NCBI GenBank assembly: GCA_021783275.1
Contig: JAJXUA010000003.1
Location: 1 to 62,219 of the forward strand
Origin: Pseudomonadota bacterium
GTDB taxonomy: Bacteria; Pseudomonadota; Gammaproteobacteria; Burkholderiales; Thiobacillaceae
DNA length: 62,219 nucleotides
Reading direction: 5' to 3'
Position 1 is the stretch's first letter. Each line of letters opens with the position of its first letter. A program made the position numbers and the translations under genes. Shown piece after piece: positions 28,426 through 38,770 of the stretch. The notes beneath the pieces are model-generated. The model worked only from the letters and a program-made list of their open reading frames with translations. It searched no databases and had not been told where the DNA came from.

Positions 28426-29406
28426 TTGAATCTGTTGCCCACCCTGTCTGCGGACGTCCGTCATCCCTCACCCTGTCGGCGGCATGCTACTGCCCAGATG
28501 ATCCTAGTGTGGATTGTGGCCGTGCTGTGGCTGGCCGCGCTCGTCAGCGCCCAGCCAGCCCTGTCTGCACCCGCGGATTCGGCAGCCGCACTCCAGGCCC
28601 GCTATGCCGCGCTTGCCGGCAAACTCCAGCACACCGCGTTTCAGCGACCGCTGGTACTTGAATCGTCGGAAACTGACCGGGCTCTGACTGGCGATATTTA
28701 CGCGCGGGTGGATTATCCGTTTGCCACGGTCAGTCGCGCGCTCAATAATCCGCAACACTGGTGTGACGTGATGATCCTGCATCTCAACACCAAATTCTGT
28801 CGTGCCGACAGCCAGGCCGACCACACCCGGCTTGCCGTGCGTATCGGGAAAAAAACCCCCCAATCACTCACGGATGCCCATCTGATTGAATTCAACTACC
28901 GCGCGGCTGAGGTCACCCCCCGCTATCTTGCAATCAAGCTGGATGCGCCCTCGGGTCCACTCGGCACCCGCGACTACCGGATCCAGTTGCAGGCCATCCC
29001 GGTCGGGTCAGGGCAGACTTTTCTGCACCTGACCTATACCTATGGCTATGGCACAGCCGGGCGGCTGGCAATGAAGTCGTATCTTGCGACCCTGGGGCGC
29101 GACAAGGTGGGGTTCACCCGCATCGGGCAACAGTCCAACGGCCAGCCTGACTTCATAGATGGAATGCGCGGTGTGGCCGAGCGCAACACCATGCGCTACT
29201 ACCTGGCCATCGACGCTTATCTGGGTGCATTGTCAGCGCCACCCGCCCGCCAGTTGCAGACACGCCTGCTGGGCTGGTTCAACGCCACCGAGCAATATCC
29301 GCGTCAGCTGCACGAAATTGAGCGGGACGCCTATCTGGACATGAAACGCAATGAATACCGGCGCCAGAACAGGATGATCAGCAACAGCCGGGCTGCGCCG
29401 CTGTAA
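28426..29406 (+). CDS. exported START/SRPBCC-like lipid-binding protein
   Basis: 326 residues from a TTG at 28426; an ATG at 28498 is an alternative, but that start leaves a signal peptide without basic residues, whereas the TTG start supplies an RR pair. Neither has a strong ribosome site. Hydrophobic segment ILVWIVAVLWLAALVSA is followed by a probable cleavage near QPALSAPA. The mature domain (DIYARVDYPFATVSRALNNPQHWCDVMILHLNTKFC) resembles START-like periplasmic proteins of unknown function. Its 3' end overlaps the convergent tatD-family gene by 29 bp. Confidence 0.7.
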   Translation: MNLLPTLSADVRHPSPCRRHATAQMILVWIVAVLWLAALVSAQPALSAPADSAAALQARYAALAGKLQHTAFQRPLVLESSETDRALTGDIYARVDYPFATVSRALNNPQHWCDVMILHLNTKFCRADSQADHTRLAVRIGKKTPQSLTDAHLIEFNYRAAEVTPRYLAIKLDAPSGPLGTRDYRIQLQAIPVGSGQTFLHLTYTYGYGTAGRLAMKSYLATLGRDKVGFTRIGQQSNGQPDFIDGMRGVAERNTMRYYLAIDAYLGALSAPPARQLQTRLLGWFNATEQYPRQLHEIERDAYLDMKRNEYRRQNRMISNSRAAPL

Positions 29407-30157
29407 ACAGGCGAAAATAATTCTGGCTGGTGATTTCACCTATCGCTTCGGGCGTGGTGCCACGCAGCCGGGCAATTTCCTCGGCAACATGCTTCACGAA
29501 CCCCGGCTGGTTGGTCTGGCCGCGATGTGGCACGGGGGCCAGATACGGCGAATCCGTTTCGATCAGCATGCGTTCCAGCGGAATCGCTGCGGCGACTTCG
29601 CGCAGCGCCCCCGCATTCTTGAACGTGACGATGCCGGAAAACGAAATATAAAAACCCAGATCAATCGCCGCTTCGGCAACCGCCAGACTTTCGGTAAAAC
29701 AGTGCATCACCCCGCCTGCCTCACCCGCCTGCTCTTCCCGCATGATGCGCAGCGTGTCGTCGGCCGCTGCCCGGGTGTGGATCACCAGCGGCTTGTGGCA
29801 GGCACGCGCGGCCCGGATGTGGGTACGAAAACGTTCGCGCTGCCATTCCAGATCGCCAGTGAGCCGGAAATAATCCAGACCGGTTTCGCCGATGGCCACC
29901 ACTTTGGGGTGATCAGCCAGCGCAAGCAGTTCCTCGACGCTGGGCTCGGTGCAGGCTTCATGATCGGGGTGCACCCCCACCGAGGCATAGAGGTTGGGAT
30001 AGGTTTCCGCCAGCGCACGCACTTCGGGAAATTTTTCCAGTTCCACGCTGATGCATAGCGCATGGCTGACCTGGTTCGCCGCCATCAGCTCGAACAGGGC
30101 GGGCAGCTTGCCTGCAAAATCAGGGAAATTGATGTGACAGTGGGAATCGATGTACAT
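29378..30157 (-). CDS. TatD-family metal-dependent DNase
   Basis: 259 residues. The metal-binding motif IDSHCHINFPDF opens the TIM barrel, followed by VGVHPDHEAC, AIGETGLDYF, HTRAAADDTLRIM, GVMHCFTES and the terminal LIETDSPYLAPVPHRGQTNQPGFV, so all ligands are in place. Such enzymes are 3'-5' exonucleases. The gene closes the minus-strand operon after pilZ, an order common in proteobacteria (holB-pilZ-tatD). Confidence 0.94.
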   Translation of the reverse strand: MYIDSHCHINFPDFAGKLPALFELMAANQVSHALCISVELEKFPEVRALAETYPNLYASVGVHPDHEACTEPSVEELLALADHPKVVAIGETGLDYFRLTGDLEWQRERFRTHIRAARACHKPLVIHTRAAADDTLRIMREEQAGEAGGVMHCFTESLAVAEAAIDLGFYISFSGIVTFKNAGALREVAAAIPLERMLIETDSPYLAPVPHRGQTNQPGFVKHVAEEIARLRGTTPEAIGEITSQNYFRLFTAAQPGCC

Positions 30158-30217
30158 GCGGTGGGCGGCCCGGGTTCAACTGGAGGATGGCCGACCCACC
30201 CGGTAACTGCCGGGCAA

Positions 30218-30616
30218 TTACATGGTGTGGGTCGGGCGGGTCGATTTTAACGAACCCCCGAGCAAACCTTCAATCTTGTTTTGTGCTGCCCGGCCACTTT
30301 CATTCTGGGCGAACTGCACGCCCACCCCCTGTGTGCGGCTGCCATGGCTGCCTGACGGCGTCACCCAGACCACTTTGCCGGAGACCGGCAGTTTGGCAGG
30401 ATCGTCCATCAGTGTCAGCAGCATGAAGACTTCTTCGCCCATTTTGTAGGTTTTGTTGGTGGGGATGAAGAGGCCACCCCCCTTGAGGAAAGGCATGAAC
30501 GCCGCAAACAGCGCGGATTTTTCCTTGATCGACAATGACAGCACGCCGGGACGCACCTGCCCGGCATCCATCGGGATCGTGTTGCCTGTCGGGGTATTGC
30601 CAACTGCTGCATTCAT
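30218..30616 (-). CDS. pilZ: type IV pilus PilZ protein
   Basis: 132 residues. The core RPGVLSLSIKEKSALFAAFMPFLKGGGLFIPTNK and GEEVFMLLTLMDDPAKLPVSGKVVWVTP match the founding PilZ of Pseudomonas twitching motility. It lacks the RxxxR and D/NxSxxG motifs needed to bind cyclic di-GMP, as expected for this subgroup. It works with the pilus assembly ATPase system. Between holB and tatD, the usual site. Confidence 0.92.
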   Translation of the reverse strand: MNAAVGNTPTGNTIPMDAGQVRPGVLSLSIKEKSALFAAFMPFLKGGGLFIPTNKTYKMGEEVFMLLTLMDDPAKLPVSGKVVWVTPSGSHGSRTQGVGVQFAQNESGRAAQNKIEGLLGGSLKSTRPTHTM

Positions 30617-30636
30617 GTCTGTTTCCTTGCCGGTAT

Positions 30637-31620
30637 TCAGTCAAACAGGCGGCGATAACGACTGAGCCAGGCCTGTAACTGCAAACTGCGATTGAGCGGA
30701 TGCGTCAGTGTTCTGCCTTCCTCCGCCTGCGTTCTTGCCAGCGCCAGCAGGGATGTCAGGTTGACCTGTTTGCCCAGCTGCACCAACGCCGTTTCAAAAT
30801 CCGGGTTAAACCGCACCCTGCCCTGTAGTTTCGCTGCCAGCATATCGCACAGCCATCTGTACGTGAACCCGTGCCAGGCCTGGGGGCTGAGTGTCTTCCA
30901 GCGTTCGCCCTCGGTGATCGGGTCCAGCCGCTCGGGCAATGCCAGCGATTCCAGCACGCCCTGCCGTGCCCCGGATTCACTGCCTTCAGCCCAGCGCAAG
31001 GCTTGCAGCGGTGCCCCGCCAGACAGCGCGAGCAGCACACCGGCATCCTTCAGCTGCCTGTCCTCCAGCCAGCGGGTTGCGATGTGCGCGTCGGGCAAGC
31101 CGATATCGACACGGGTGCAACGGCTGCGTATTGTCGGCAGCAGCCGCCGGGGCTGGTTGGACACCAGGATGAACACTGTGTTTAACGGCGGTTCCTCCAG
31201 CACCTTTAACAGGGCATTGGCCGCAGCCAGATTCAGGCTGTCTGCCGGATCGACCAGGACGACACGGGTTCCCGCCCGGTAGGTGGAAAGCTGGACGAAC
31301 TCGACCGCTTCGCGTGCCTGATCGACTTCCAGTCCACTGGCGAGTCGGATTTCATTGTCTTTGGTGGTTTTTTCCAGCAGCGTCACACGCAGGAAATCCG
31401 GATGCGAACCCGCTTCGAACCAGTGACACGCCGCGCAGATGTCACACGCCGCGCCGTCCGCAGCAGGCGACTCGCAGAGCAGGGTCTGCGCCCACCGCTG
31501 GGCCAACTCAGCCTTGCCGATGCCCTGTGGCCCGGCCAGCAGCAAAGCCTGGGCCGGACGGGCGCGACTGGCGAGCAAGCGCGTCCAGGTGCTTTCCAGC
31601 CAGGGATACGGCGCGCTCAC
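30637..31620 (-). CDS. holB: DNA polymerase III subunit delta'
   Basis: 327 residues from a GTG at 31618-31620 that overlaps the tmk stop (GTGA), giving [16 protein letters not shown]; the longer frame to 31713 lies inside tmk and is not supported. P-loop-like [16 protein letters not shown], zinc-type cysteines CESP, CDIC and CHWF, and [10 protein letters not shown] are typical. Part of the clamp loader. Sequence of genes tmk-holB-pilZ-tatD is conserved in proteobacteria. Confidence 0.92.
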   Translation of the reverse strand: MSAPYPWLESTWTRLLASRARPAQALLLAGPQGIGKAELAQRWAQTLLCESPAADGAACDICAACHWFEAGSHPDFLRVTLLEKTTKDNEIRLASGLEVDQAREAVEFVQLSTYRAGTRVVLVDPADSLNLAAANALLKVLEEPPLNTVFILVSNQPRRLLPTIRSRCTRVDIGLPDAHIATRWLEDRQLKDAGVLLALSGGAPLQALRWAEGSESGARQGVLESLALPERLDPITEGERWKTLSPQAWHGFTYRWLCDMLAAKLQGRVRFNPDFETALVQLGKQVNLTSLLALARTQAEEGRTLTHPLNRSLQLQAWLSRYRRLFD

Positions 31621-32231
31621 AGCAGACGCTCCAGCAGCTGGGCAATCTCGCGCTGCAGGGCAGCAATATCCTGACGCGCGTCCAGCACACATATGCGCCC
31701 GGGCTCGGCGCACGCGCGTGCCAGATAGGCATTGCGCACGCGATTGAAAAACGTATCGGCTTCGCGTTCAAACCGGTCGGCGACACGTGCCGCCGAGCGG
31801 CGCGCTTCAGCCACCTCGGCAGGCACGTCGAACAGCAGGGTCAGATCGGGGACAAACCCGCGCTGCACCCAGTTTTCCAGTGTGACAATGCGTTCAGCGG
31901 CTATGCCACGCCCGCCACACTGGTAGGCATAACTGGCATCGGTAAAGCGGTCGGACAGGACCCACGCGCCACGCGCCAGCGCAGGCCAGATCAGTTCCGC
32001 CAGATGCGCCTGACGCGCAGCAAACATGAGCAGCAGTTCGCTGTCGGCATCCATGTCGCGATGCAGCAGCAGTTCGCGCAGGGTTTCACCCAGCGGGGTG
32101 CCGCCCGGTTCGCGGGTGACGATGACTTCGCGTCCCTGCCCGCGCAGCCAGTCCGCCACAAACGCGAGATGCGTGCTTTTGCCCGCGCCATCAACGCCTT
32201 CAAGGGTGATGAATTTACCGGGCGTCGTCAT
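31617..32231 (-). CDS. tmk: thymidylate kinase
   Basis: 204 residues. P-loop [18 protein letters not shown]-containing [33 protein letters not shown] and the lid-region RVADRFERE are all present. Converts dTMP to dTDP. It starts 10 bp after mltG and overlaps holB by 4 bp. Confidence 0.96.
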   Translation of the reverse strand: MTTPGKFITLEGVDGAGKSTHLAFVADWLRGQGREVIVTREPGGTPLGETLRELLLHRDMDADSELLLMFAARQAHLAELIWPALARGAWVLSDRFTDASYAYQCGGRGIAAERIVTLENWVQRGFVPDLTLLFDVPAEVAEARRSAARVADRFEREADTFFNRVRNAYLARACAEPGRICVLDARQDIAALQREIAQLLERLL

Positions 32232-32241
32232 GCGGGACAGG

Positions 32242-33246
32242 TCATCGTTGATAGCGGTCTACTGCGCGGTTGTGGGCATCCAGCGTACGCGAAAACACAT
32301 GGGTGCCATCACCGCGCGCGACAAAATACAGCGCGTGGGTTGACGCCGGATTCAGCGCGGCACGAATCGCCGCTTCGCTCGGCATGGCAATCGGCGTGGG
32401 CGGCAAACCGGCACGGGTATAGGTGTTATAGGGCGTATCCCGCTGCAGATCGGCACGCCGCAAATTGCCATCGAACCGTTCGCCCAGGCCATAGATAACG
32501 GTCGGGTCGGTCTGCAGGCGCATACCGATGCGCAGACGATTGAGGAACACCCCGGCGATGAGCGGACGCTCGAACGCTGCGCCGGTTTCTTTTTCCACAA
32601 TCGACGCCATGATCAGCGCTTCGTAAGGCGTGCGATACGGCAGGCCGGGGGCCCGTGTTTCCCAGGCTGCCCGCAATTTTTCGCGTTGCAGCTGGTAGGC
32701 GCGACGCAGCACGCCGATATCAGACGAATGCGGCGCATAGAAATAGGTGTCAGGGAACAGCAGACCTTCGAGATGGGTTTCGTCAGCGCCCAGGGCCTGT
32801 AGCAGTTCGGCCTCGCTCATCCTGGCGCTGTCGTTGACCAGCAGCGGTTGATTGGCCAGCAAGGCCCGTACTTCACGCAGGTTTTTACCTTCGATCAATT
32901 GCAGCAGCGCCTGCGATACCTCGCCGCGCTCGAAAATGTCGAACAGCTTCAGTGGCGTCAGCGGCGGATTCAGCGTGTAAACCCCGACCTTGAGCGCGCC
33001 CCCCTTGCCCAGCACGCGTCCCAGCAGACGGAAAACCAGCGGATGATCGATCACCCCTTCGCGATGCAGCATCATGGCCAGGCTGCGCAGGTGCATACCG
33101 GGTGTGATATTGACCGTTTTCGCCGAGCCCGGAACCCGCGCCGACGCGAGCGGCAGCGGCTGGTTGCCGTACCAGGCGAGGCCGCCTGCGAGGGTCATGG
33201 CGGCCAGCACCAGCAACAGGAACAGTCGTTTAATCCAGGTCTTCAT
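32242..33246 (-). CDS. mltG: endolytic murein transglycosylase MltG
   Basis: 334 residues from the ATG at 33244-33246, which gives [22 protein letters not shown], a single membrane anchor; longer starts fall inside pabC. A LysM-like segment ([24 protein letters not shown]) is followed by the YceG catalytic core with [27 protein letters not shown], including the catalytic Glu, and [25 protein letters not shown]. It cleaves nascent glycan strands. Overlaps pabC by 17 bp. Confidence 0.95.
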   Translation of the reverse strand: MKTWIKRLFLLLVLAAMTLAGGLAWYGNQPLPLASARVPGSAKTVNITPGMHLRSLAMMLHREGVIDHPLVFRLLGRVLGKGGALKVGVYTLNPPLTPLKLFDIFERGEVSQALLQLIEGKNLREVRALLANQPLLVNDSARMSEAELLQALGADETHLEGLLFPDTYFYAPHSSDIGVLRRAYQLQREKLRAAWETRAPGLPYRTPYEALIMASIVEKETGAAFERPLIAGVFLNRLRIGMRLQTDPTVIYGLGERFDGNLRRADLQRDTPYNTYTRAGLPPTPIAMPSEAAIRAALNPASTHALYFVARGDGTHVFSRTLDAHNRAVDRYQR

Positions 33247-34036
33247 ACAGGGCTTTTTCAAGACGTATGCGCCAACCGGCCTGCGGCAAATCAGTCGCGT
33301 CGATCCGGGCAATCCGGCGCACGCCGATCAGGCTGTTGCAGATCATCACTTCATCGGCGTCGAGTATAGCGGCTGCGGGGTGACGTTCGATACGCGTCGT
33401 CCATCCGTGGCGTACGGCTGCACGCAGCAGCCGCATGCGCGCGACGCCGGCCACCCCACAGTCGCTCAGATCCGGGGTATGCAATACGTCCGCCTTGACC
33501 CAGAACAGATTGCTCATGACACCACTGATGACATGGCCGGCCTGGTCGCACAGCAGCCCTTCGCGTATCGCCGGGTCATCCCATTCAGCACGCGCCAGCA
33601 CGTTTTCCAGCCGGTTCAAATGCTTGATGCCGGCCAGTCGCGGCTGCTGCCCCAATCGCAGGGCGCACCAGCGCGCCCTGACTTCGAGCGGCGCATGATC
33701 CCCGGCATAGTCCGGCAGCGCAGCGGCCATCACCATCCGCACAGGCCGCACTGCACCCAGCGCATAGCCGCGGCTACCCTGTCCACGCGTGATGATGATC
33801 TTGACGACGCAATCCGTGCCTGCGGCGACGCGGCACACCTCATCGTGCAGCACGCTCGCATCCGGGCAGGCCAGCCCCAGTGCGGCGCAGTCGGCTGCAA
33901 GTTTGGCTGCCTGGTCACGCCACCACACCGGCTGCCCCCGCATGGCGCGCAGGGTTCGAAACACGCCATCGCCATACGCCAGTCCGCGATCGCGGGCCGA
34001 TACGTTTTCGCCGGGCTGGCCGTCTACCAGGATCAT
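33230..34036 (-). CDS. pabC: aminodeoxychorismate lyase
   Basis: 268 residues. A PLP fold-type IV enzyme: DRGLAYGDGVFRTLRA near the N terminus, IKHLNRLENVLARAEW with the catalytic Lys, and VISGVMSNLFWVKADVLHTP. It makes p-aminobenzoate from aminodeoxychorismate for folate. ATG overlaps the pabB stop (ATGA at 34033-34036). Confidence 0.93.
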   Translation of the reverse strand: MILVDGQPGENVSARDRGLAYGDGVFRTLRAMRGQPVWWRDQAAKLAADCAALGLACPDASVLHDEVCRVAAGTDCVVKIIITRGQGSRGYALGAVRPVRMVMAAALPDYAGDHAPLEVRARWCALRLGQQPRLAGIKHLNRLENVLARAEWDDPAIREGLLCDQAGHVISGVMSNLFWVKADVLHTPDLSDCGVAGVARMRLLRAAVRHGWTTRIERHPAAAILDADEVMICNSLIGVRRIARIDATDLPQAGWRIRLEKALYEDLD

Positions 34037-35352
34037 GCGGGGTCCAGCGCCCGCAGCAATCCCCGCGCCTTGGCACGGGTTTCATCGAGTTCGCGCGCCG
34101 CGTCCGAATCGGCAACGATACCTGCCCCGGCGCGAAATTCGACGCGCTGGCCACGCAGCAGAAAACTGCGGATCAGGATGTTGAAATCGAAGCTGCCATC
34201 CAGGTTGATATAGCCCACACTGCCGGTGTAGCTGCGGCGTGGCGTCATTTCGAGTTCGCGGATGATCTGCATGGTGCGCACCTTGGGACAGCCGGTAATG
34301 GTGCCGCCGGGAAACACTGCGCGCAAGGCATCGAACACGCGGATTTCGCGACGCAGTCTGCCGCGTATAGTGGACTCGATGTGATGCACATGGCGGTAGC
34401 TGGTGATGTCCATCAGCGCGGTGACTGCCACGCTGCCGGGCTCGCACACCCGTCCCAGATCATTGCGCTCCAGATCCACCAGCATCACATGTTCGGCCCG
34501 TTCCTTGGGGTGCGCCTGCAAGCGTGTACGCAACGCGGCGTCTTCAGCCGCCTGGTCGCTGCGCGGGTGCGTTCCGGCGATGGGACGTGTTTCAAATACC
34601 CCATCCCGACCCAGTCGGATCAGCCGTTCCGGCGACGAGCTCACGATGGCCCAGTCGCCCAGTTGCAGCAGAACCGAAAATGGCGCGGGATTGGCCTGCA
34701 TCAGCCGGGTGAACAAGGATGACGCAGAAACCGGCGCTGCATAATCCGCGCGCCAGCCACGCGACAGATTCACCTGAAACACATCACCGGCGCGGATGTA
34801 CTCCTGTATTCGCGCCACACCTGCGAGAAAAGCGGGCGATGCATCTTCGGTCAGCGACTCAAAGGTGGGCAGAGCAGGCAACGCAGGCAGGTCGCGAATC
34901 AGATCGTCCCGCAGCGCATCCAGCAATTCCGCACGACCGGCTTCGGCAATCAGTACGCAGCGTCCACGGCTGCGGTCGATCAGGATCGCCGCCGGAATGC
35001 GCGCCAGCCAGGCAAGCGGAAACCCTTCCGGCTCGTCGGCGCAGCCTGCGCGCGGCTCGAACAGCCCGCCCAGTTCATACGCCAGCATGCACAGCCAGCC
35101 CCCGGTGAACGGCAGGTCATCCTCCGCCACGGCCGAACGTTCGGGTCGCAGCTGCATCGCCGGATGCGCGCGCAAGGCGTCGAGTCCGCCTGCCGCATCG
35201 ATGGAGGTAATGGATTCGGGAAACGCAAACAGGATGTCCCAGCCCGCTTCACCACTGCTGCGAAACAGGCCGGGATAACGCTGCGGATGCGACGCCTGAA
35301 GCCGGGTCAGGTCAGGCGTATGCGGCCATTCCCGGGTTGCCAGCGTAGTCAA
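34033..35352 (-). CDS. pabB: aminodeoxychorismate synthase component I
   Basis: 439 residues, of the TrpE/PabB chorismate-binding family. Motifs are FQVNLSRG, SSSPERLIRL, TRPIAGTHPR, VDLERNDLGRV, FPGGTITGCPKVRTMQII and YTGSVGYINLDGSFDFNILIR. The PIAGT loop has Ala where E. coli PabB has the nucleophilic Lys (PIKGT). Gene order next to pabC and the GTITGCPKVR form favour PabB over TrpE. Makes aminodeoxychorismate with a glutaminase partner that is not in this window. Confidence 0.88.
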   Translation of the reverse strand: MTTLATREWPHTPDLTRLQASHPQRYPGLFRSSGEAGWDILFAFPESITSIDAAGGLDALRAHPAMQLRPERSAVAEDDLPFTGGWLCMLAYELGGLFEPRAGCADEPEGFPLAWLARIPAAILIDRSRGRCVLIAEAGRAELLDALRDDLIRDLPALPALPTFESLTEDASPAFLAGVARIQEYIRAGDVFQVNLSRGWRADYAAPVSASSLFTRLMQANPAPFSVLLQLGDWAIVSSSPERLIRLGRDGVFETRPIAGTHPRSDQAAEDAALRTRLQAHPKERAEHVMLVDLERNDLGRVCEPGSVAVTALMDITSYRHVHHIESTIRGRLRREIRVFDALRAVFPGGTITGCPKVRTMQIIRELEMTPRRSYTGSVGYINLDGSFDFNILIRSFLLRGQRVEFRAGAGIVADSDAARELDETRAKARGLLRALDPA

Positions 35353-35369
35353 GGCCAGGCAGGCAGCGG

Positions 35370-36602
35370 TCAGACGCGCCTGAAAACCAGCGAGCCGTTA
35401 GTCCCGCCAAAGCCGAAGTTGTTTTTGAGCGCAACATCGATTTTCATGTCACGCGCGGTGTTAGCGCAGTAATCCAGATCGCATTCCGGATCCTGCGAGA
35501 AGATGTTGATGGTGGGGGGCGAAATCTGGTGATGCAGTGCCAGCACGGCAAACACCGACTCGATCCCGCCTGCCCCACCCAGCAGGTGCCCGGTCATCGA
35601 CTTGGTCGAGTTGACCACGGTGTTATAGGCCGCATCGCCCAGCGCCAGCTTGATGGCTTCAGTTTCGTTCTTGTCACCCAGCGGCGTGGACGTGCCATGG
35701 GCATTGATGTACTGCACCTGATCGGCATTGAGACCGGCGTCGCGCAAGGCATTCTGCATAGCCCGGCGCGGGCCGTCGGTACTGGGCGCAGTCATGTGAT
35801 AGGCATCGCCGCTCATGCCGAACCCGGCGACCTCTGCGTAGATTTTCGCGCCGCGCGCCCGGGCGTGTTCGTATTCTTCCAGCACCAGCACACCGGCACC
35901 TTCACCCAGCACGAATCCGTCCCGGTCCTTGTCCCAGGGACGGCTGGCAGTAGCCGGGTCGTCGTTGCGACCGGACAGGGCCCGTGCCGCCGAGAAGCCG
36001 CCCACGCCCAGCGGCGAAATCGCGCTTTCGGCGCCGCCCACCACCATCACGTCGGCATCGCCGTGCTCAATCATCCGCGTGGAAATACCCACGGCGTGCA
36101 GGCCCGTGGTGCAGGCTGTTACGACCGCAAGATTGGGACCTTTCATTCCGAAATGAATGGAAAGATTGCCGGAGATCATGTTGATGATCGATGCCGGGAT
36201 GAAGAAGGGCGAAATTTTGCGTGCCCCCACTTCAGTCAGCAGGGTGTGGGTTTCCTCGATCAGCGGCAAGCCACCGATGCCGGAACCAATATTGATGCCG
36301 ATGCGCTCGGCATTGGCTTCGGTCACTTCGATACCGGAATCGCGGATCGCCTGGATGCCTGCCGCCATGCCGTACTGAATAAAGACATCCATGCGCCGGG
36401 CTTCCTTGGCACTGAGGTAGTCTTCGATCTGAAAGCCTTTGACCTCTCCGGCAATCTGCGAGGCAAAAGGCGTGGGGTCAAAGCGGGTGATGCGGGTGAT
36501 GCCACTGCGCCCGGCGATCAGGTTGTCCCAGGCTTCGGGGATGGTATTGCCGACGGGAGACACGATGCCCAGCCCGGTAACGACGACGCGACGTTTGGTC
36601 AA
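35370..36602 (-). CDS. fabF: 3-oxoacyl-ACP synthase II
   Basis: 410 residues. Thiolase fold with the Cys-His-His triad: [26 protein letters not shown] and [16 protein letters not shown]. Elongates acyl-ACP. 48 bp after acpP, same strand. Full length. Confidence 0.97.
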   Translation of the reverse strand: MTKRRVVVTGLGIVSPVGNTIPEAWDNLIAGRSGITRITRFDPTPFASQIAGEVKGFQIEDYLSAKEARRMDVFIQYGMAAGIQAIRDSGIEVTEANAERIGINIGSGIGGLPLIEETHTLLTEVGARKISPFFIPASIINMISGNLSIHFGMKGPNLAVVTACTTGLHAVGISTRMIEHGDADVMVVGGAESAISPLGVGGFSAARALSGRNDDPATASRPWDKDRDGFVLGEGAGVLVLEEYEHARARGAKIYAEVAGFGMSGDAYHMTAPSTDGPRRAMQNALRDAGLNADQVQYINAHGTSTPLGDKNETEAIKLALGDAAYNTVVNSTKSMTGHLLGGAGGIESVFAVLALHHQISPPTINIFSQDPECDLDYCANTARDMKIDVALKNNFGFGGTNGSLVFRRV

Positions 36603-36650
36603 AACTGTATCCTGAATAACTCGCTACCGCGAACAAAACCGCGCGGCAGT

Positions 36651-36884
36651 TCAGCTCGAATGGCTGTTAACGTAATCAATGGCTTGTTGAACGGTGGTGA
36701 TTTTTTCTGCGTCTTCGTCGGGAATCTCGCAGCCGAACTCTTCTTCCAGCGCCATCACCAGCTCCACGGTGTCGAGCGAATCAGCACCCAGATCGCCCAC
36801 AAAGGAAGACTCGTTCTTGATGTCTGACTCGTTCACGCCCAGTTGCTCGGCGACGACTTTAGTTACACGCGCTACGTTGTCCAT
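36651..36884 (-). CDS. acpP: acyl carrier protein
   Basis: 77 residues, acidic, with the phosphopantetheine site [20 protein letters not shown]. Between fabG and fabF. Ribosome site GAGAGGA upstream. The 98-bp gap before it probably holds extra signal for the high level of ACP, but no clear promoter was read. Confidence 0.98.
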   Translation of the reverse strand: MDNVARVTKVVAEQLGVNESDIKNESSFVGDLGADSLDTVELVMALEEEFGCEIPDEDAEKITTVQQAIDYVNSHSS

Positions 36885-36982
36885 TACTGATCCTCTCTTG
36901 AAATAGGGCTTCCCCGAAAAGGAAGCCGCTGAAAATGAAGCCGGGCAATTCTACCAAAATTTACCGGCAAAACTTCCGGCAC

Positions 36983-37729
36983 TTATGCCATGTACATCCC
37001 GCCATTGACATGCAAGGTTGAGCCGGAGATATATGCTGCAGCAGGCGACGCCAGAAACACCACCGCCTGTGCGATGTCGTCCACCGTGCCCAGCCGCCCC
37101 AGCGGAATATGACTGATCAGGGCCTGGCGCTGCGCTTCCGGCAGCGCACGGGTCATGTCGGTGTCGATAAACCCGGGGGCGACGCAATTGACCGTGATGT
37201 TGCGGCTGCCGACTTCGCGTGCCAGGGATTTGGTAAAGCCCATGATGCCCGCCTTGGCGGCACTGTAGTTGGTCTGCCCGGCATTGCCCATGGCCCCCAC
37301 CACCGAGGCAATGGAAATGATGCGCCCGGCCCGCGCTTTCGTCATCGGACGCAGCACCGCGCGCGACAGCCGGAACACGGACGTGAGGTTGGTCGCCATG
37401 ATGTCGTCCCATTCGGCATCTTTCATCCGCATCAGGAGATTGTCACGGGTAATGCCGGCGTTGTTGACCAGTATGCCGATCTCGCCATGGGTCTTGCTGA
37501 TGTCGGCAATGACCGCATCGACTTCCGCAGCATCGGTCACATCGAGCTTCATCCCGCCGCCCGGGATGCGGGCTGCGGCGAGGTAATCACTGATGGCCTG
37601 CGCGCCCACGTCACTGGTCGCGGTGCCGATCACCGTCGCGCCTGCCGCGCCCAGCGCCAGTGCTATCGCCTGGCCGATTCCCCGGCTGGCCCCGGTTATC
37701 AGAACTGTTTGACCTTGCAGCATATTCAT
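36983..37729 (-). CDS. fabG: 3-oxoacyl-ACP reductase
   Basis: 248 residues, classical SDR. NADPH site TGASRGIGQAIALALGAAGA, NNAGITRDNLLMRM, catalytic Ser-Tyr-Lys in SIASVVGAMGNAGQTNYSAAKAG. C terminus ISGSTLHVNGGMYMA is typical of FabG. 3 bp after fabD. Confidence 0.97.
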   Translation of the reverse strand: MNMLQGQTVLITGASRGIGQAIALALGAAGATVIGTATSDVGAQAISDYLAAARIPGGGMKLDVTDAAEVDAVIADISKTHGEIGILVNNAGITRDNLLMRMKDAEWDDIMATNLTSVFRLSRAVLRPMTKARAGRIISIASVVGAMGNAGQTNYSAAKAGIMGFTKSLAREVGSRNITVNCVAPGFIDTDMTRALPEAQRQALISHIPLGRLGTVDDIAQAVVFLASPAAAYISGSTLHVNGGMYMA

Positions 37730-37732
37730 TCC

Positions 37733-38656
37733 TTATTCAGTGAGTGCGGCAGCGAGACTGGCTTCGTCCACCAGCGCCCGTGCGGGCAAGCTGTCGTCGA
37801 TGCGCTTGGTCAGCCCCGCCAGCACCTTGCCGGGGCCGCATTCGATCAAACGCCCGGCCCCCGCAGCCTTGATCGCACGCACGGTTTCAACCCAGCGCAC
37901 CGGAGTGTGCAACTGTTTCGCCAGCGCAGCGCGAATCGCGTCGGCGTCCTGATGAGAATGCACGTCGGTGTTGTGCAATACCGGGATCGTCGGCGGTGCG
38001 ATAGCGATCATTTGCAGATGCGCCAGCAGCTTTTCTGCCGCCGGCACCATCAGGGTCGAATGCGACGGCACCGAGACCGGCAAGGGTAGTGCACGCTTCG
38101 CCCCGCGTGCCTTCGCCAACACCATCGCCCGCTCCACTGCCGCCCGGTTGCCCGCAATGACGACCTGGCCGGGTGAGTTCAGATTCACCGCTTCAACCAC
38201 GTCACCCGACGCCGCCTCGGCACACACGGCACGCACCGAGTCGTCATCCAGCCCCAGTATCGCCGCCATGGCCCCCACGCCTTCGGGCACCGCCGCCTGC
38301 ATCGCCTCGGCACGGAAACGCACCAGTTTGATGGCATCGGAAAAACCCAGCGCATTGGCCGCCACCAGTGCCGCGTATTCGCCCAGACTATGGCCCGCCA
38401 GCAGCGCGGGGGCAGCACCGCCTGCCGCCTGCCATACACGCCATACCGCCACATCCGCCGCCAGCATCGCCGGCTGGGTATTGACCGTCTGGTTCAGCCA
38501 TTCCGCCGGGCCATCGGCAACCATCGCCCACACATCGAGGCCCAGTGCATCGGAGGCTTCCTGAAACGTGGTGCGCACTTCTGCGTGCGAACCCCAGCCC
38601 GCCATCATGCCGACCGATTGGGAGCCCTGGCCGGGAAAAACAAAAGCTAATTTCAC
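37733..38656 (-). CDS. fabD: malonyl-CoA-ACP transacylase
   Basis: 307 residues. N-terminal FPGQGSQSVGM, nucleophile motif LLAGHSLGEYAALVAA, and catalytic-His block VSVPSHSTLM are present. Loads malonyl groups on ACP. Lies 114 bp after fabH; that gap has no evident signal. Confidence 0.97.
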   Translation of the reverse strand: MKLAFVFPGQGSQSVGMMAGWGSHAEVRTTFQEASDALGLDVWAMVADGPAEWLNQTVNTQPAMLAADVAVWRVWQAAGGAAPALLAGHSLGEYAALVAANALGFSDAIKLVRFRAEAMQAAVPEGVGAMAAILGLDDDSVRAVCAEAASGDVVEAVNLNSPGQVVIAGNRAAVERAMVLAKARGAKRALPLPVSVPSHSTLMVPAAEKLLAHLQMIAIAPPTIPVLHNTDVHSHQDADAIRAALAKQLHTPVRWVETVRAIKAAGAGRLIECGPGKVLAGLTKRIDDSLPARALVDEASLAAALTE

Positions 38657-38770
38657 TGCCTACCCTTTTTCCTTGATCCACCCGAAACGCAGCGCAGCGA
38701 CACGCCGCAGACCGTGCTCAGGCACGGCAAGGCGAAATCGATGCGGTCCCGATTCGAATCCATCATGCAA

